Source of the DNA: Methanomicrobiaceae archaeon
GTDB taxonomy: Archaea > Halobacteriota > Methanomicrobia > Methanomicrobiales > Methanomicrobiaceae
Length of the DNA: 64,000 nt
NCBI GenBank assembly: GCA_016928355.1
Contig: JAFGKW010000007.1
Coordinates: 1 to 64,000 of the forward strand
Direction of reading: 5' to 3'
Within the stretch, counting starts at the first letter, position 1. Every line of letters begins with the position of its first letter. The notes under the pieces were generated by a model. It saw nothing but the letters and a program-made list of their open reading frames with translations. It did not search any database and was not told where the DNA came from. Below are positions 15,841 to 25,100 of the stretch, one piece after another. Position numbers and translations under genes: made by a program.

Positions 15841-18019
15841 GATTGCTGTATACGGTAAAGGCGGAATTGGAAAATCGACGATCTCCGCCAACGTTTCGGC
15901 TGCACTGGCTCAGAAAGGCCTGAAAATCATGCAGATCGGTTGCGACCCGAAACACGATTCCACCCGCCTGCTTATCGGGGGAAAAATCCCGGCAACAGTT
16001 CTGGATTACATAAAGGAGGTCCTTCCTGAAGACAGACACCTGGAAGACATCGTTTTCAGTGGCTACGGGGGAATTGCATGTGTTGAAGCAGGCGGCCCTG
16101 AGCCGGGAGTGGGGTGTGCAGGGAGAGGAGTGATCACCACCTTTGAACTTCTCAGGGAACTGGGATTAAGGCAGGATTATTTCGACGTAAGCATCTACGA
16201 TGTACTCGGTGATGTTGTCTGCGGAGGATTTGCGGTTCCCGTGCGTAATGAATATGCAGATGCAGTCTTCATCGTAACATCGGGCGAATATCTCTCCCTT
16301 TATGCTGCGAATAATATCCTGAGAGGCATTAAGAATTTCACTGAAAAGACCGGCAAAGTCGCAGGAATAATATTCAATTCAAGGGGGCTTGAAGAGGAAG
16401 ACAACCGGGTCATGCGGTTTGCAAAGGCTGTCCGGCTGCCGGTTGTCGCCAGGATTCCCCGGAGCGAGAGCTTTGCTGAGGCTGAAAAAGAGGGATGCAC
16501 GATAATCGAGAAATATCCGGATTCTGCTGATGCATGGATAATCCGGAATATTGCTAACCACATTGAGAAGATACTGAATGAAAGAGACGGGAGTCTTTAT
16601 CCTGCCCTGCCTTTGAATGAGAAAGAGCTGGAAAGCATCATCCTTCAGCGGGAGGATTTAGCGGACGTAAAGAAATTCGACGTCTCAGTTTTAGAGGCCT
16701 GCACAGATCATGTCAGGATAACATCGCCATCAGTAAAGAACAGGCGCCCTCTTATAGGCTGCGCATTCGCAGGAGCGGTATCGGTCGCAGCCCAGATCAC
16801 GGACGCTGCAATAGTGATGCACTCCCCAAGAAGCTGTATTCTGATGATCTGTGAGAAACTGTTTGACCGGGAACTGCATTCTACACAGGTCTACAACCAT
16901 CCATATAATACTGGATTTATGAAGCGATTCTTCTCCACTGACATGACAGATGAGGACTTCATCTTCGGCGGGGAAGAAAAACTGAAAAAAACGATAGAAT
17001 CCACGATCAGCAAAGGTTACAGCAATATATTCATTATCACTGCCTGCCCTCCAGGAATAATCGGGGATAACGTCGGAGGCGTTGTATCAGGAATACTTGA
17101 AGATTACACGGATGTAAACCTGATTCCTGTAGAGGTTGACGGAAACCTGAAAGGTGACTTTGCCCAAGGTATCATAGAGGCATACAGGACAATTGCAGGA
17201 ATTATTCAGGACTCAGGACATAAAGAACAGGCAAAGGTAAAATCCGTCAATGTGATTGCGGAAAAATGGCTTGCAACAAATGATGAGACCTCGATGGATG
17301 TAATCGAGGAACTCCTGAACAGACTTGGCATATCCATAAACTCCCGCTTCTTAAGTAAAGTTCCATTCAGTTCACTGGAAAATTTCAACAGGGCGGCTCT
17401 CAACCTCCCTGTCGACGCTGAAGATACGTCCCGTTCTATAAAAACTCTCCTTTCTTCGGCCTCTGATGTACCGTTCTTCGATAAATCCCTGCCTATAGGA
17501 TTCAGGGAATCAGAAGAGTGGTTGTTAGGCATTGCAGGACTCTTTAATGAAGAAGAGACTGCCAAGGGAATTATTGCAGAAGAGAGAGAGGAATATTGGC
17601 GTAAAATTGAGCAATTGAGACCTCATTTTGAGGGAAAAACAGTGCTGATAGCATCCTATCCCAAATCCGTCGACTGGATCTGTGATCTTGCTCATGACCT
17701 GAATATGGAGATATTAATGATCGGCCTAACATATTCTCCTGTTTCCGAATCATTCACCTCCCGCTATGAGGTAGAGATCGAGATTGAAAGGAATTACCCG
17801 CTTGAAAAACGCACAGAGGATATCAAAACATTAAAACCGGATCTTGTTCTTCACACATATCCGCGACTCCGGCCCGCCGACAGGGCAAGAGGAGTGCAGA
17901 TCCCCTACTGTCCGGGCTTTGGCTTCAGAGCAGCAGTTGATCAGGCTGAAAAATGGAGCAGGCTGATGAAGGTGCCAGTTATAGAAGGCTGGAGATCAGA
18001 CGGGGAGGCGGTCCTGTGA
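15836..18019 (+). CDS. fused NifH-like reductase and NifE/NifD-like protein
   Basis: About 727 residues combining two nitrogenase-superfamily proteins. Numbering is from TTG 15797. Residues about 14-260 form a NifH/BchL/CfbC-like Fe protein: P-loop GKGGIGKS (21-28), GCDPKHDST, and the two [4Fe-4S] cysteines C107 (GVGCAGRGVIT) and C142 (DVVCGGFA). After a short linker, residues about 300-730 resemble NifE/NifD. Three cysteines sit at P-cluster-type positions: C322 (IGCAFAGA), C347 (HSPRSC) and C417 (TACPPGIIGDN). The pattern predicts ATP-driven electron transfer to a second cluster and reduction of a bound substrate with the NifN-like partner encoded next. A fused NifH-E is unusual, and the substrate is unknown; a corrinoid or other tetrapyrrole is inferred from context. 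ATT 15836 and TTG 15797 are alternative starts. Confidence 0.85.
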   Translation: MRIAVYGKGGIGKSTISANVSAALAQKGLKIMQIGCDPKHDSTRLLIGGKIPATVLDYIKEVLPEDRHLEDIVFSGYGGIACVEAGGPEPGVGCAGRGVITTFELLRELGLRQDYFDVSIYDVLGDVVCGGFAVPVRNEYADAVFIVTSGEYLSLYAANNILRGIKNFTEKTGKVAGIIFNSRGLEEEDNRVMRFAKAVRLPVVARIPRSESFAEAEKEGCTIIEKYPDSADAWIIRNIANHIEKILNERDGSLYPALPLNEKELESIILQREDLADVKKFDVSVLEACTDHVRITSPSVKNRRPLIGCAFAGAVSVAAQITDAAIVMHSPRSCILMICEKLFDRELHSTQVYNHPYNTGFMKRFFSTDMTDEDFIFGGEEKLKKTIESTISKGYSNIFIITACPPGIIGDNVGGVVSGILEDYTDVNLIPVEVDGNLKGDFAQGIIEAYRTIAGIIQDSGHKEQAKVKSVNVIAEKWLATNDETSMDVIEELLNRLGISINSRFLSKVPFSSLENFNRAALNLPVDAEDTSRSIKTLLSSASDVPFFDKSLPIGFRESEEWLLGIAGLFNEEETAKGIIAEEREEYWRKIEQLRPHFEGKTVLIASYPKSVDWICDLAHDLNMEILMIGLTYSPVSESFTSRYEVEIEIERNYPLEKRTEDIKTLKPDLVLHTYPRLRPADRARGVQIPYCPGFGFRAAVDQAEKWSRLMKVPVIEGWRSDGEAVL

Positions 18020-19296
18020 AATTTGAAGAAGATGCCTTCTTCGGAACACTACTCGCAATAGAAGGCATCTCGGATGCAAGTGCAGTGATGAACGGCCCCA
18101 ACGGATGCCGTGGCAATCCTGCCTACTTTTCGGATCGTCACTTCCCAAGAGATAATTCACTGAATCGCCGCTCATTTGAAGAGCTCTTCTATTTCGGCCA
18201 GTCACGCATCCCATGCACATATCTCGATAGTGATGACTATATACACGGCTCAACTGACAAACTGCGTGAAATCCTGCCCCTGATTGCAGAAAAAGGAGAC
18301 GCCTTCATGGCGATCGTCAACTCACCGGGTGCATCACTTATAGGTGACGATCTAAACCGTTTCCTGAAAGAGGCCGGACTTGAAGACAAATGCATGGCAT
18401 TTGAGGAGGCAGACTATTCAGGACCCCTGCCGGCCGGTTTCGACGAGACAATTGTTACCATACTGAAATGGCTCAGGCTCAACCAGCTTCCCAAATCCAG
18501 AGACAGGGTAAATCTCCTCGGCTTTTCAATCTACCAGAAGTACTGGAAAGGAAACATCGCCGAACTTACCAGACTTTGTGAACTTATGGGACTCTCTGTT
18601 GTATCTGCACCGGGTGCAGGATCGGACACGGCGACGATCAGGGAATCCGCCACTGCATCATACAACATCATAATATATCCCGAATATGCAGGAAAAACTG
18701 CCGAATGGTACGAGTCTGAATTAGGGATAGCGACAGTAGATCCTTCCGGAGGGGCGCCGGTAGGATTTGATGCAACTGAAAGCTGGATCAGGGAAGTCGC
18801 AGAAGCCACGAGCCGTGATCCAACTCCCGCACTTGATGATATCAGGAGAAAGCGTACAGATGCCTATCACCAGATATCCAGGTACTTCAACGAATCAGGT
18901 TATCCCAGGGGAGCAACATTCGGGATCAAAGCCGATTCGTCCTTTGCTCTTCCTCTTGTAAAATGGCTCTACGAATATCTCGGGATGCTACCTGTTTCTG
19001 TCGGGTTTATGCCCGGAGAGGATGACGAAAACGTCCGGAAATTAACCGGGTTCCTTGAATCAGCAGAACTTATTGAGGCTCTATCAACCGATCCTGAAGA
19101 AGTAATGCAGGACTTCTGTTTCTCGGACGGAATTTCAGGAGAACACCTGGAACTTACCGGAAGATGCAGGCATCCTGTAGATATATTCAACAGGATATCA
19201 GGAGAAATTGAGTTCACACAGAAGGCATTCCTGGGTGGAGAAGGGGCACTCCATATACTCGAAAGAATATTCAATGCATTCAGGAAATTTTCATAA
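18016..19296 (+). CDS. NifN/NifK-like nitrogenase-family subunit
   Basis: A 426-residue partner of the upstream fusion. The N-terminus FEEDAFFGTLLAIEGISDASAVMNGPNGC matches the NifK/NifN opening, with C31 at the HGSQGC position. The other two NifK P-cluster cysteines are absent: DAFFGT replaces the CQPLG motif, and NSPGASLIGDD (102-112) replaces the TTCMAEVIGDD motif. With the three cysteines of the fusion this gives 3+1 ligands, as in NifEN. GTG 18016 is chosen: it overlaps the upstream stop (GTGA) and follows GGGGAGGCGGTCC. It is the last gene of the operon. It is not nitrogen-fixation NifK, which keeps all three cysteines. Confidence 0.82.
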   Translation: MKFEEDAFFGTLLAIEGISDASAVMNGPNGCRGNPAYFSDRHFPRDNSLNRRSFEELFYFGQSRIPCTYLDSDDYIHGSTDKLREILPLIAEKGDAFMAIVNSPGASLIGDDLNRFLKEAGLEDKCMAFEEADYSGPLPAGFDETIVTILKWLRLNQLPKSRDRVNLLGFSIYQKYWKGNIAELTRLCELMGLSVVSAPGAGSDTATIRESATASYNIIIYPEYAGKTAEWYESELGIATVDPSGGAPVGFDATESWIREVAEATSRDPTPALDDIRRKRTDAYHQISRYFNESGYPRGATFGIKADSSFALPLVKWLYEYLGMLPVSVGFMPGEDDENVRKLTGFLESAELIEALSTDPEEVMQDFCFSDGISGEHLELTGRCRHPVDIFNRISGEIEFTQKAFLGGEGALHILERIFNAFRKFS

Positions 19297-19439
19297 TTTT
19301 CAGTAAACTTTATAAATATATGTTTTAGTCAAAAAGTTATTATTTAAACCTTACTATTTTCTACCTAAATGTTAAAACTGTGCTAATATGCTCTAACTTA
19401 CAAAAAATTAATTTTATGCCACCATTTAACCAAAAAAAT

Positions 19440-19507
19440 AAGATCAGTATCTTTAAATAGACATATATTCAACCTGATCTTCGAACAATTACTGGAGAAA
19501 TGAAATA
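19440..19507 (+). promoter_or_regulatory. promoter with inverted repeat flanking the TATA box
   Basis: A TATA-like TTTAAATA (19452-19459) is bracketed by AAGATCAG (19440-19447) and its perfect inverse CTGATCTT (19474-19481). Transcription would begin near 19480, followed by GGAG and the ATG at 19508. A dimeric regulator spanning the TATA box is a reasonable inference. The rest of the 19297-19439 gap is AT-rich with no gene. Confidence 0.5.
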
Positions 19508-20356
19508 ATGCATGGACATGGCAATAAACCTGAGAGCCACGGTGCCGTTTTAGTCGTGGCAGTTGGAACAACCCAGTCGGAAGGCAGACAGGTTGTCAAA
19601 AACTGTGTAGAAAAGATACAGAAATCCTATCCCCGGGCAGAAGTCGCATATGCCTTCAGCTCTGAGCCGGTCAGGCTCGTATTAAAAGAGCAGGGCGAAG
19701 AGATTTCCGGCCCTCTGGCTGCACTCGCATCCCTTATCGACAAGGGCCACTCCCGCATTGCCGTACAGCCGCTATTCCTCACATCCGGAACAAGATACCA
19801 CGAGCTCTACCCTGTGATCACCTCACTGAACGAGATGGCCGGTGCACACGGCGTTCTCGGCTTTGACGGCATCCTCATCAGCAGTCCGCTTGTCATGTAC
19901 GACGGGGACTTCTTCGAAGTCGCAGAGGCCATTCAGTCCATCTACGCCGATATCTCAGATGACGAAGCAGTCGTGCTCGTATCACCCAAATCTGAAGGAG
20001 GCACCGATCCGGCCCTCTGTCAGCTCCAGATGATTCTTGACGATGTCTGCAGGACAGGCAGGCTGACGATAGGAGCTGTGGATGGTTATCCGGGAATTGA
20101 GAAAGTCAAATCAAGGCTCGCCCACATAGGCGTAAAGAAGGTAAGGCTCGTTCCGCTCACTATCGTACCCGGAATTCATGCATGGATAGAGATCGCCGGT
20201 GATGCAAACACTGATTCCTGGCAGAAAGCCCTTGAAGCATCCGGATATTCTGTAGAAGTCGACTCAAAGGGCCTCGGAGAATACGACCAGATAACAGACA
20301 TCATTGTAAAGAGACTGGTATCACGGGTTGACTCACACGCATTCCTGAAAAAATAA
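19508..20356 (+). CDS. CbiK-like sirohydrochlorin chelatase family protein with altered active site
   Basis: A 282-residue protein of the CbiK family (anaerobic cobaltochelatase, two-domain chelatase fold). It aligns from VLVVAVGTTQSEGRQ through GAVDGYPGIEKVKSRL to VPLTIVPGIHAW. Against my recollection of Salmonella CbiK, the second catalytic His (H207) is kept as H224 and Glu184 is Asp192. The first catalytic His (H145, in a GHG motif) falls at Pro160 in LVSPKSEGG. It may therefore bind or carry a macrocycle rather than metallate it, or use another ligand. It also has an extra N-terminal HGHGNKPESHG that could bind metal. Own promoter, monocistronic, convergent with the exporter genes. Confidence 0.78.
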   Translation: MHGHGNKPESHGAVLVVAVGTTQSEGRQVVKNCVEKIQKSYPRAEVAYAFSSEPVRLVLKEQGEEISGPLAALASLIDKGHSRIAVQPLFLTSGTRYHELYPVITSLNEMAGAHGVLGFDGILISSPLVMYDGDFFEVAEAIQSIYADISDDEAVVLVSPKSEGGTDPALCQLQMILDDVCRTGRLTIGAVDGYPGIEKVKSRLAHIGVKKVRLVPLTIVPGIHAWIEIAGDANTDSWQKALEASGYSVEVDSKGLGEYDQITDIIVKRLVSRVDSHAFLKK

Positions 20357-20381
20357 TTTTAAAATAACAAATCCTTTACCC

Positions 20382-20410
20382 AAAAATCCTGAAGAGGATT
20401 TCAGGATTTT
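20382..20410. terminator. bidirectional hairpin between convergent genes
   Basis: AAAATCCTGAA (20383-20393) and its inverse TTCAGGATTTT (20400-20410) form an 11-bp stem with a short loop and A/T-rich ends. It lies between the CbiK-like gene and the oppositely oriented exporter permease, so it could stop transcription from both sides. Confidence 0.55.
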
Positions 20411-20431
20411 AACACAATACTCATGCTGATA

Positions 20432-21163
20432 TCATACCGTAAGCTTCCTGAATACGTGCCTGCAGATTCCAAATACAAACAGGGAGAGTACAACAATCAC
20501 AACAATAGGCAAAAGCGGCAGGTTTCCTGCTGCTACGTCACGGATGGCATCGATTGCAAAACTGAGCGGATTTACATGGGCGATCGTGGAGAGCCAGCCG
20601 GGCATCACATCATAAGGCATCAGTGCACTTGATGTGAAGAACAGCGGCATCGTTACCATGGCACTGAAGGCGGCAAATGAATCGTGATCATTAAGATAGA
20701 TGGCAACGGTTGTTGAAAACGCTGCAATAAATACGCCGAAAAGGAACAGGATCAGGTATATTATCCCGTACTGGAGTGGATTCAGGATGGTTGCCCCAAT
20801 AAGTACTGCAAGCACCAAGATGATCGTTATCTGGATAATCCCCCTGACAGAAATAAAAAGAATCTTGCTTACCAGAATGCTCTCACGTGGAACTGGCATT
20901 GCAAGGAATTTGTTCAGGAATCCAAGAAGCTTATCGAACATCAGAAGCGAGCCGCTGGATATTCCGGCTGTCAGGATAGTCATTACAAGAATTCCGGGCG
21001 TAATGAAATCGAGATAGTTCCCTGTAAACTGGACGGGGAGGGCAAGCCCTACGAAGAGAAGCCATGCCGCCGGAAGGACAAGAACAGACACCACTCCAAC
21101 CCTGTACCTGAACCAGCGGATGAAATCCCTGTGCATGTATGTAAGAACGCCTTTCATCATCAT
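20432..21163 (-). CDS. ABC-2 type exporter permease
   Basis: A 243-residue ABC-2 membrane protein (DrrB/NodJ-like) with six hydrophobic segments. The conserved region near residues 185-215 (MPYDVMPGWLSTIAHVNPLSFAIDAIRD) is typical of drug, polysaccharide or heme exporters. The start overlaps the end of the ATPase gene by 4 bp, so they are translated together. It is the last gene of a cobN-ATPase-permease operon. Cargo is unknown; coupling to a chelatase gene hints at a tetrapyrrole or metal complex. Confidence 0.85.
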   Translation of the reverse strand: MMMKGVLTYMHRDFIRWFRYRVGVVSVLVLPAAWLLFVGLALPVQFTGNYLDFITPGILVMTILTAGISSGSLLMFDKLLGFLNKFLAMPVPRESILVSKILFISVRGIIQITIILVLAVLIGATILNPLQYGIIYLILFLFGVFIAAFSTTVAIYLNDHDSFAAFSAMVTMPLFFTSSALMPYDVMPGWLSTIAHVNPLSFAIDAIRDVAAGNLPLLPIVVIVVLSLFVFGICRHVFRKLTV

Positions 21164-22122
21164 CTCCTCCTCAGCATCAGGCGGTATTTCAATTCCTCAA
21201 ATCCCTGCTCCTCCTCCTGCTTCCCGACAGACTGGAGGAATACATCGTCGAGGGACGGCTCCCGCATCGCCATCGAACGGACCCTGTTACCCGAACTTTT
21301 CAGGGCATCTGCGATGAGAGGCAGTGCTTCGCGGCCGTTTTCAGCAGTAAAGGAGTATTCATCGCCCGAGTTTCCGACATACAGAATGCCGTTAAGACCG
21401 TCGGGACTGACCGGGAAAAACTCTCCGTCAATAGAGACTGTAATAACATCGCTCATAAGCTGTGATTTCAGTTCGGACGGAGTCCCGAGCGCAGCAATCT
21501 TCCCGTGATCGATGATCCCCACCCGATCGCAGAACTGCTCAGCCTCGTCCATGTAATGGGTGGTTACAAAGATGGTCATCCCCTTCCTGTTCAGGGAGTA
21601 GATATGCCTCCAGATCTTCTTCCTTGCACCGACATCCAGTCCGAGTGTCGGCTCATCGAGGAAGATTACATCAGGCTCATGAACAAGAGCCTCTGCAAGC
21701 TCAAGCCTTCGCCGCATCCCGCCGGAATAGGTCTTCGCCAGATCATCAGCACGATCCGAGAGCTCCATTATCCCAAGGAGTTCATCAACCTTGTCCTTCG
21801 GATTCTCGATCCCGTAAAGACGGGCAAATACCATCATATTCTCCCGCCCTGTAAGGTTCGTGTCGATGGCCATATCCTGGGGAACATAACTCAGGCAGCT
21901 TCTCACCTTATCCGGCTGTTTAATCGTATCGTACCCGCATACGCTGGCGCTGCCCCTGGTCTGGGAGATTAGCGTCGTCAGCATCAGGACAGTCGTCGTC
22001 TTTCCTGAACCGTTCGGCCCTAGAAGCCCGAATATCTCGTCCTTTATCTCTATATTCAGACCGTCAACTGCACAGAGACCCCCGTAGTTCTTTGTAAGAC
22101 CCACCGTTTCGATGGAGGCCAT
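21160..22122 (-). CDS. ABC-2 type exporter ATPase
   Basis: A 320-residue DrrA/CcmA-type ATPase. Walker A GLLGPNGSGKTTT (about residue 35), signature YSGGMRRRLELAEAL, Walker B VIFLDEPTLGLD, switch His in VTTHYMDEAEQFCDR, and a C-terminal regulatory extension of about 90 residues typical of daunorubicin-resistance-type ATPases. It shares one base with the cobN-like stop and overlaps the permease gene. Confidence 0.88.
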   Translation of the reverse strand: MASIETVGLTKNYGGLCAVDGLNIEIKDEIFGLLGPNGSGKTTTVLMLTTLISQTRGSASVCGYDTIKQPDKVRSCLSYVPQDMAIDTNLTGRENMMVFARLYGIENPKDKVDELLGIMELSDRADDLAKTYSGGMRRRLELAEALVHEPDVIFLDEPTLGLDVGARKKIWRHIYSLNRKGMTIFVTTHYMDEAEQFCDRVGIIDHGKIAALGTPSELKSQLMSDVITVSIDGEFFPVSPDGLNGILYVGNSGDEYSFTAENGREALPLIADALKSSGNRVRSMAMREPSLDDVFLQSVGKQEEEQGFEELKYRLMLRRR

Positions 22123-25100
22123 TAATCATCCCCCGTTCTCTCCAGATATTCCTCGGACTCAAGATAGATCTGCTGCAGTTTTTGAACAGTCTCTTCATCG
22201 GCATCCCAGAATCCGCGGTCTCTTGCCTCAAGAAGCCTTCCCGATATAGCGTGGAGTGCATACGGGTTGTTCTCCTCAATCCACTGCCTGTTATCCTCAT
22301 TGAAGAGGAAATGCTCCGTGGCAGCCTGGTACTCCCAGTCATCGACTGCATCGGATGTTGCATCCCAGCCGAAGGTGTACTCGATCGTCGTCACGATATC
22401 CTGAACGCCACGAAAGCCGTGCGGTTTCAGGCCCTCTATCCATTTTGGATTTAATACCCTGCTCCTGAAAATGAACCTGATCTCTTCGTCAAGAAGCTTT
22501 GTCCTGATGTTCTTCGGATCGGATGCATCTCCGATTACAGAGACAGGATCCTTATCGCCATATACCTTGACGCATGCATTCATTCCGCCGAGGCATGCAT
22601 AATCGTCATCAGTCTCGAGAATATCCCACTCTCTTGAGACGCGGTTCTTCACTGTTGCATCAAGGGTGCCCATCTTCTTTTTGAATAGTTCAGGGAATTT
22701 TTCGCCCCTGAACTTTCGCCCGTAGGCATGGGCCCCCCAGTTGGTGTAGACATCGGCAAGGTCCTTTCTGTCCTCCCAGGCAGATGCATGCAGGACTTCG
22801 CAGACACCCACGCCGTGCTCTCCGGGCGGATCGCCGAATATACGGATCAATGCCATTTCACGGGCCTCTTCCCCGGATAAACCCTCCTTTATCTTCTCAA
22901 GGAGATCCTCTTTGAGGTGTGCCGCAAGGTAGTTGACATCATTGGACTCATCGAGCGATGCGATAATCTCCACACCCTCATCGATCATGTGAACAAGATT
23001 CAGGAACGAGTCCCTGAACATTCCGCTGATACGCAGGGACATATCGATACGCGGCCTTCCAAGTTCACTTGCAGGAATGACTTCAAGGCCGGTAACCGCA
23101 CCGCCGCGACTTGACCAGATCGGCCTTAAGCCCATAAGCCACAGGATATAGGCGATATCGTCCCCTCCTGTCCTCATGGTATCGGTTGCCCAGACAACGA
23201 TTCCCACATTCTGCGGGTACTCGCCCTTCTCTTCGATATATCGTTCGACCATCTGGTCGGCGAGCTCCTTTCCGGTCTTCCATGCCGCCCGCGTGGGAAC
23301 GGATGCAGGATCTATAGAATAACAGTTCCTGCCTGTCGGAAGAAGATGGGCGTTTCCGCGGGTGGGATCACCTGAGGGGCCCGGTTCAACATACCCTGCA
23401 TCAAGGCCTTTCAGCATGTTGGTTATCTCATCGGTCGTCCGGTTGAGATTTTTGACGATCTCATCACAGATGAAAACCACGCAGGCCTCAAGGTTTTGAT
23501 TACCATCCCCGTATTCAGCCCTTATAATCTTCAGCGCTTCTTCACGGTCGTACCCGCATTCGGCCATCATCTCTATAAGAAGACTGCTTGCGGCATCGAT
23601 CTCGTCGATAAGAGCTCCGTTTGTCTGATCCTTCTGCTGATTAAAGCCGGAAGGATCGTCCAGAAGTTCCCTGAGAGACAGCGACATTGCCTCTGCCACG
23701 CTCTCCCTCAGTGACGGAGTCTTCCCGTTCTCAAGCCGGGTGAGTGCATATACCATCTCCTGGAAGCGGCTTCCTGCAGGCGGCTGCCCGTAGATATGAA
23801 GGCCGTCTTTGATTATGGTGTCCCGCAGTTCACAGATGTAGTCATAGAGACGCTCGGCATTTTCCGCTACCTCATCACATCCGGGCTCTTCTGAAAGGCC
23901 GAGATCGTTTGTCAGGTTTTTATCTATGACAATCTCACGGGCTTCCCCGATAAGGTCGGCTGCTTTTTTAGCCTCACCGCCCCGTCTTGCCCGAAGATAA
24001 TCCTGAAGAATGACATCCAGATCGGAGAGTTCACCGTACCCCTGGGCACGCATCATTGGAGGGGTGTTATAATCGAGTGCAACAGCCCACCCTCTTCTCT
24101 TCGCTTCCATGCCCTCGCCGGGATCATTTATGATGTACGGGTACAGGTGCGGCATATCATCCATCATAATATCAGGATAACACTCCTCAGACATTGCATT
24201 CCCCTTGCCGGGCAGCCACTCCACAGTACCGTGCGTTCCAAGATGGATGACTGCATGTGCCCCGAACACATATTTGATCCAGCGGTAGTAGGCGAGGTAA
24301 TGGTGCGGCATTACGAGATCAGTCGAATGGATCATCGTCTCGATCTGGTCGAAGTAGCCTCTCGGAGGCTGAATCCCGATGAAGATATTGCCCTTGACAA
24401 CTCCGGGAATGCAGAGCTCTCCTTCAACCTCAAATACCTCGCCTGGCGCCTTCCCCCAGTCTTTGATCATCTTCTTCTGGTTCTTTTGAGGGAGCTTTTT
24501 AAACCATTCTCTGTAAAGATCGGTGCTGACAAAACCTGCAGCCCGTTCCTTCATCTGCTCCTTTGAGATCCAGCGTGTATCGTTCGTGAGACCCTCGATC
24601 ATCTCGTATATCAGGTCATTCCCTGTCTCAGGGATTTTCTCGACAAAGTAGCCACGGTCTTTCAGGCTGTGCAGGATTTCAATAACGCTCTGTGGCGTGT
24701 CGAGTCCGCCGGCATCACCAAGCGCATCCATTTCTTCTGTGTACTGGTAGAGGAATATGACAACCTTACGGTCCTCTACAGGCGCTCTCTTCAGTTCGGA
24801 CCATCGTTTTACCATCCCTGCAATTCTCTCCGGACGCCCGGGAATTGGGATTGCAACATTCCTTCTGCCCTCGTACTCCCCAGTGGTGCCAAGAGGTATG
24901 CTGATTATCTGCCCGTCGAACTCAGGCCAGATTACACCGGATGCGATCTCCATTGCAGAGAGCCCCTGGGCATCGTCAGTCCAGTCCTCATATGACCTGT
25001 ACAGCGTTATCGTCTGCAATAGCGGCACATTCAGGTCATTGAAGAAATTGTATACAGGTTCAGTTTTTGTGCCGTCAGTTGGATCAGAGAGAGAGAGCTG

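Noticed and set aside
15836-18019. Calling the fusion CfbC/CfbD of coenzyme F430 synthesis
   Set aside because: In the known pathway CfbC and CfbD are separate and there is no distinct second subunit; here there is a fusion plus a different NifN-like protein. CfbA, CfbB and CfbE homologues are not in the window.
15836-19296. Calling the NifH/NifE/NifN-like genes nitrogen-fixation genes (nifH, nifD, nifK)
   Set aside because: The NifN/K-like subunit lacks two of the three P-cluster cysteines, the Fe protein is fused to its partner, and no nifI, nifB or molybdate genes are nearby.
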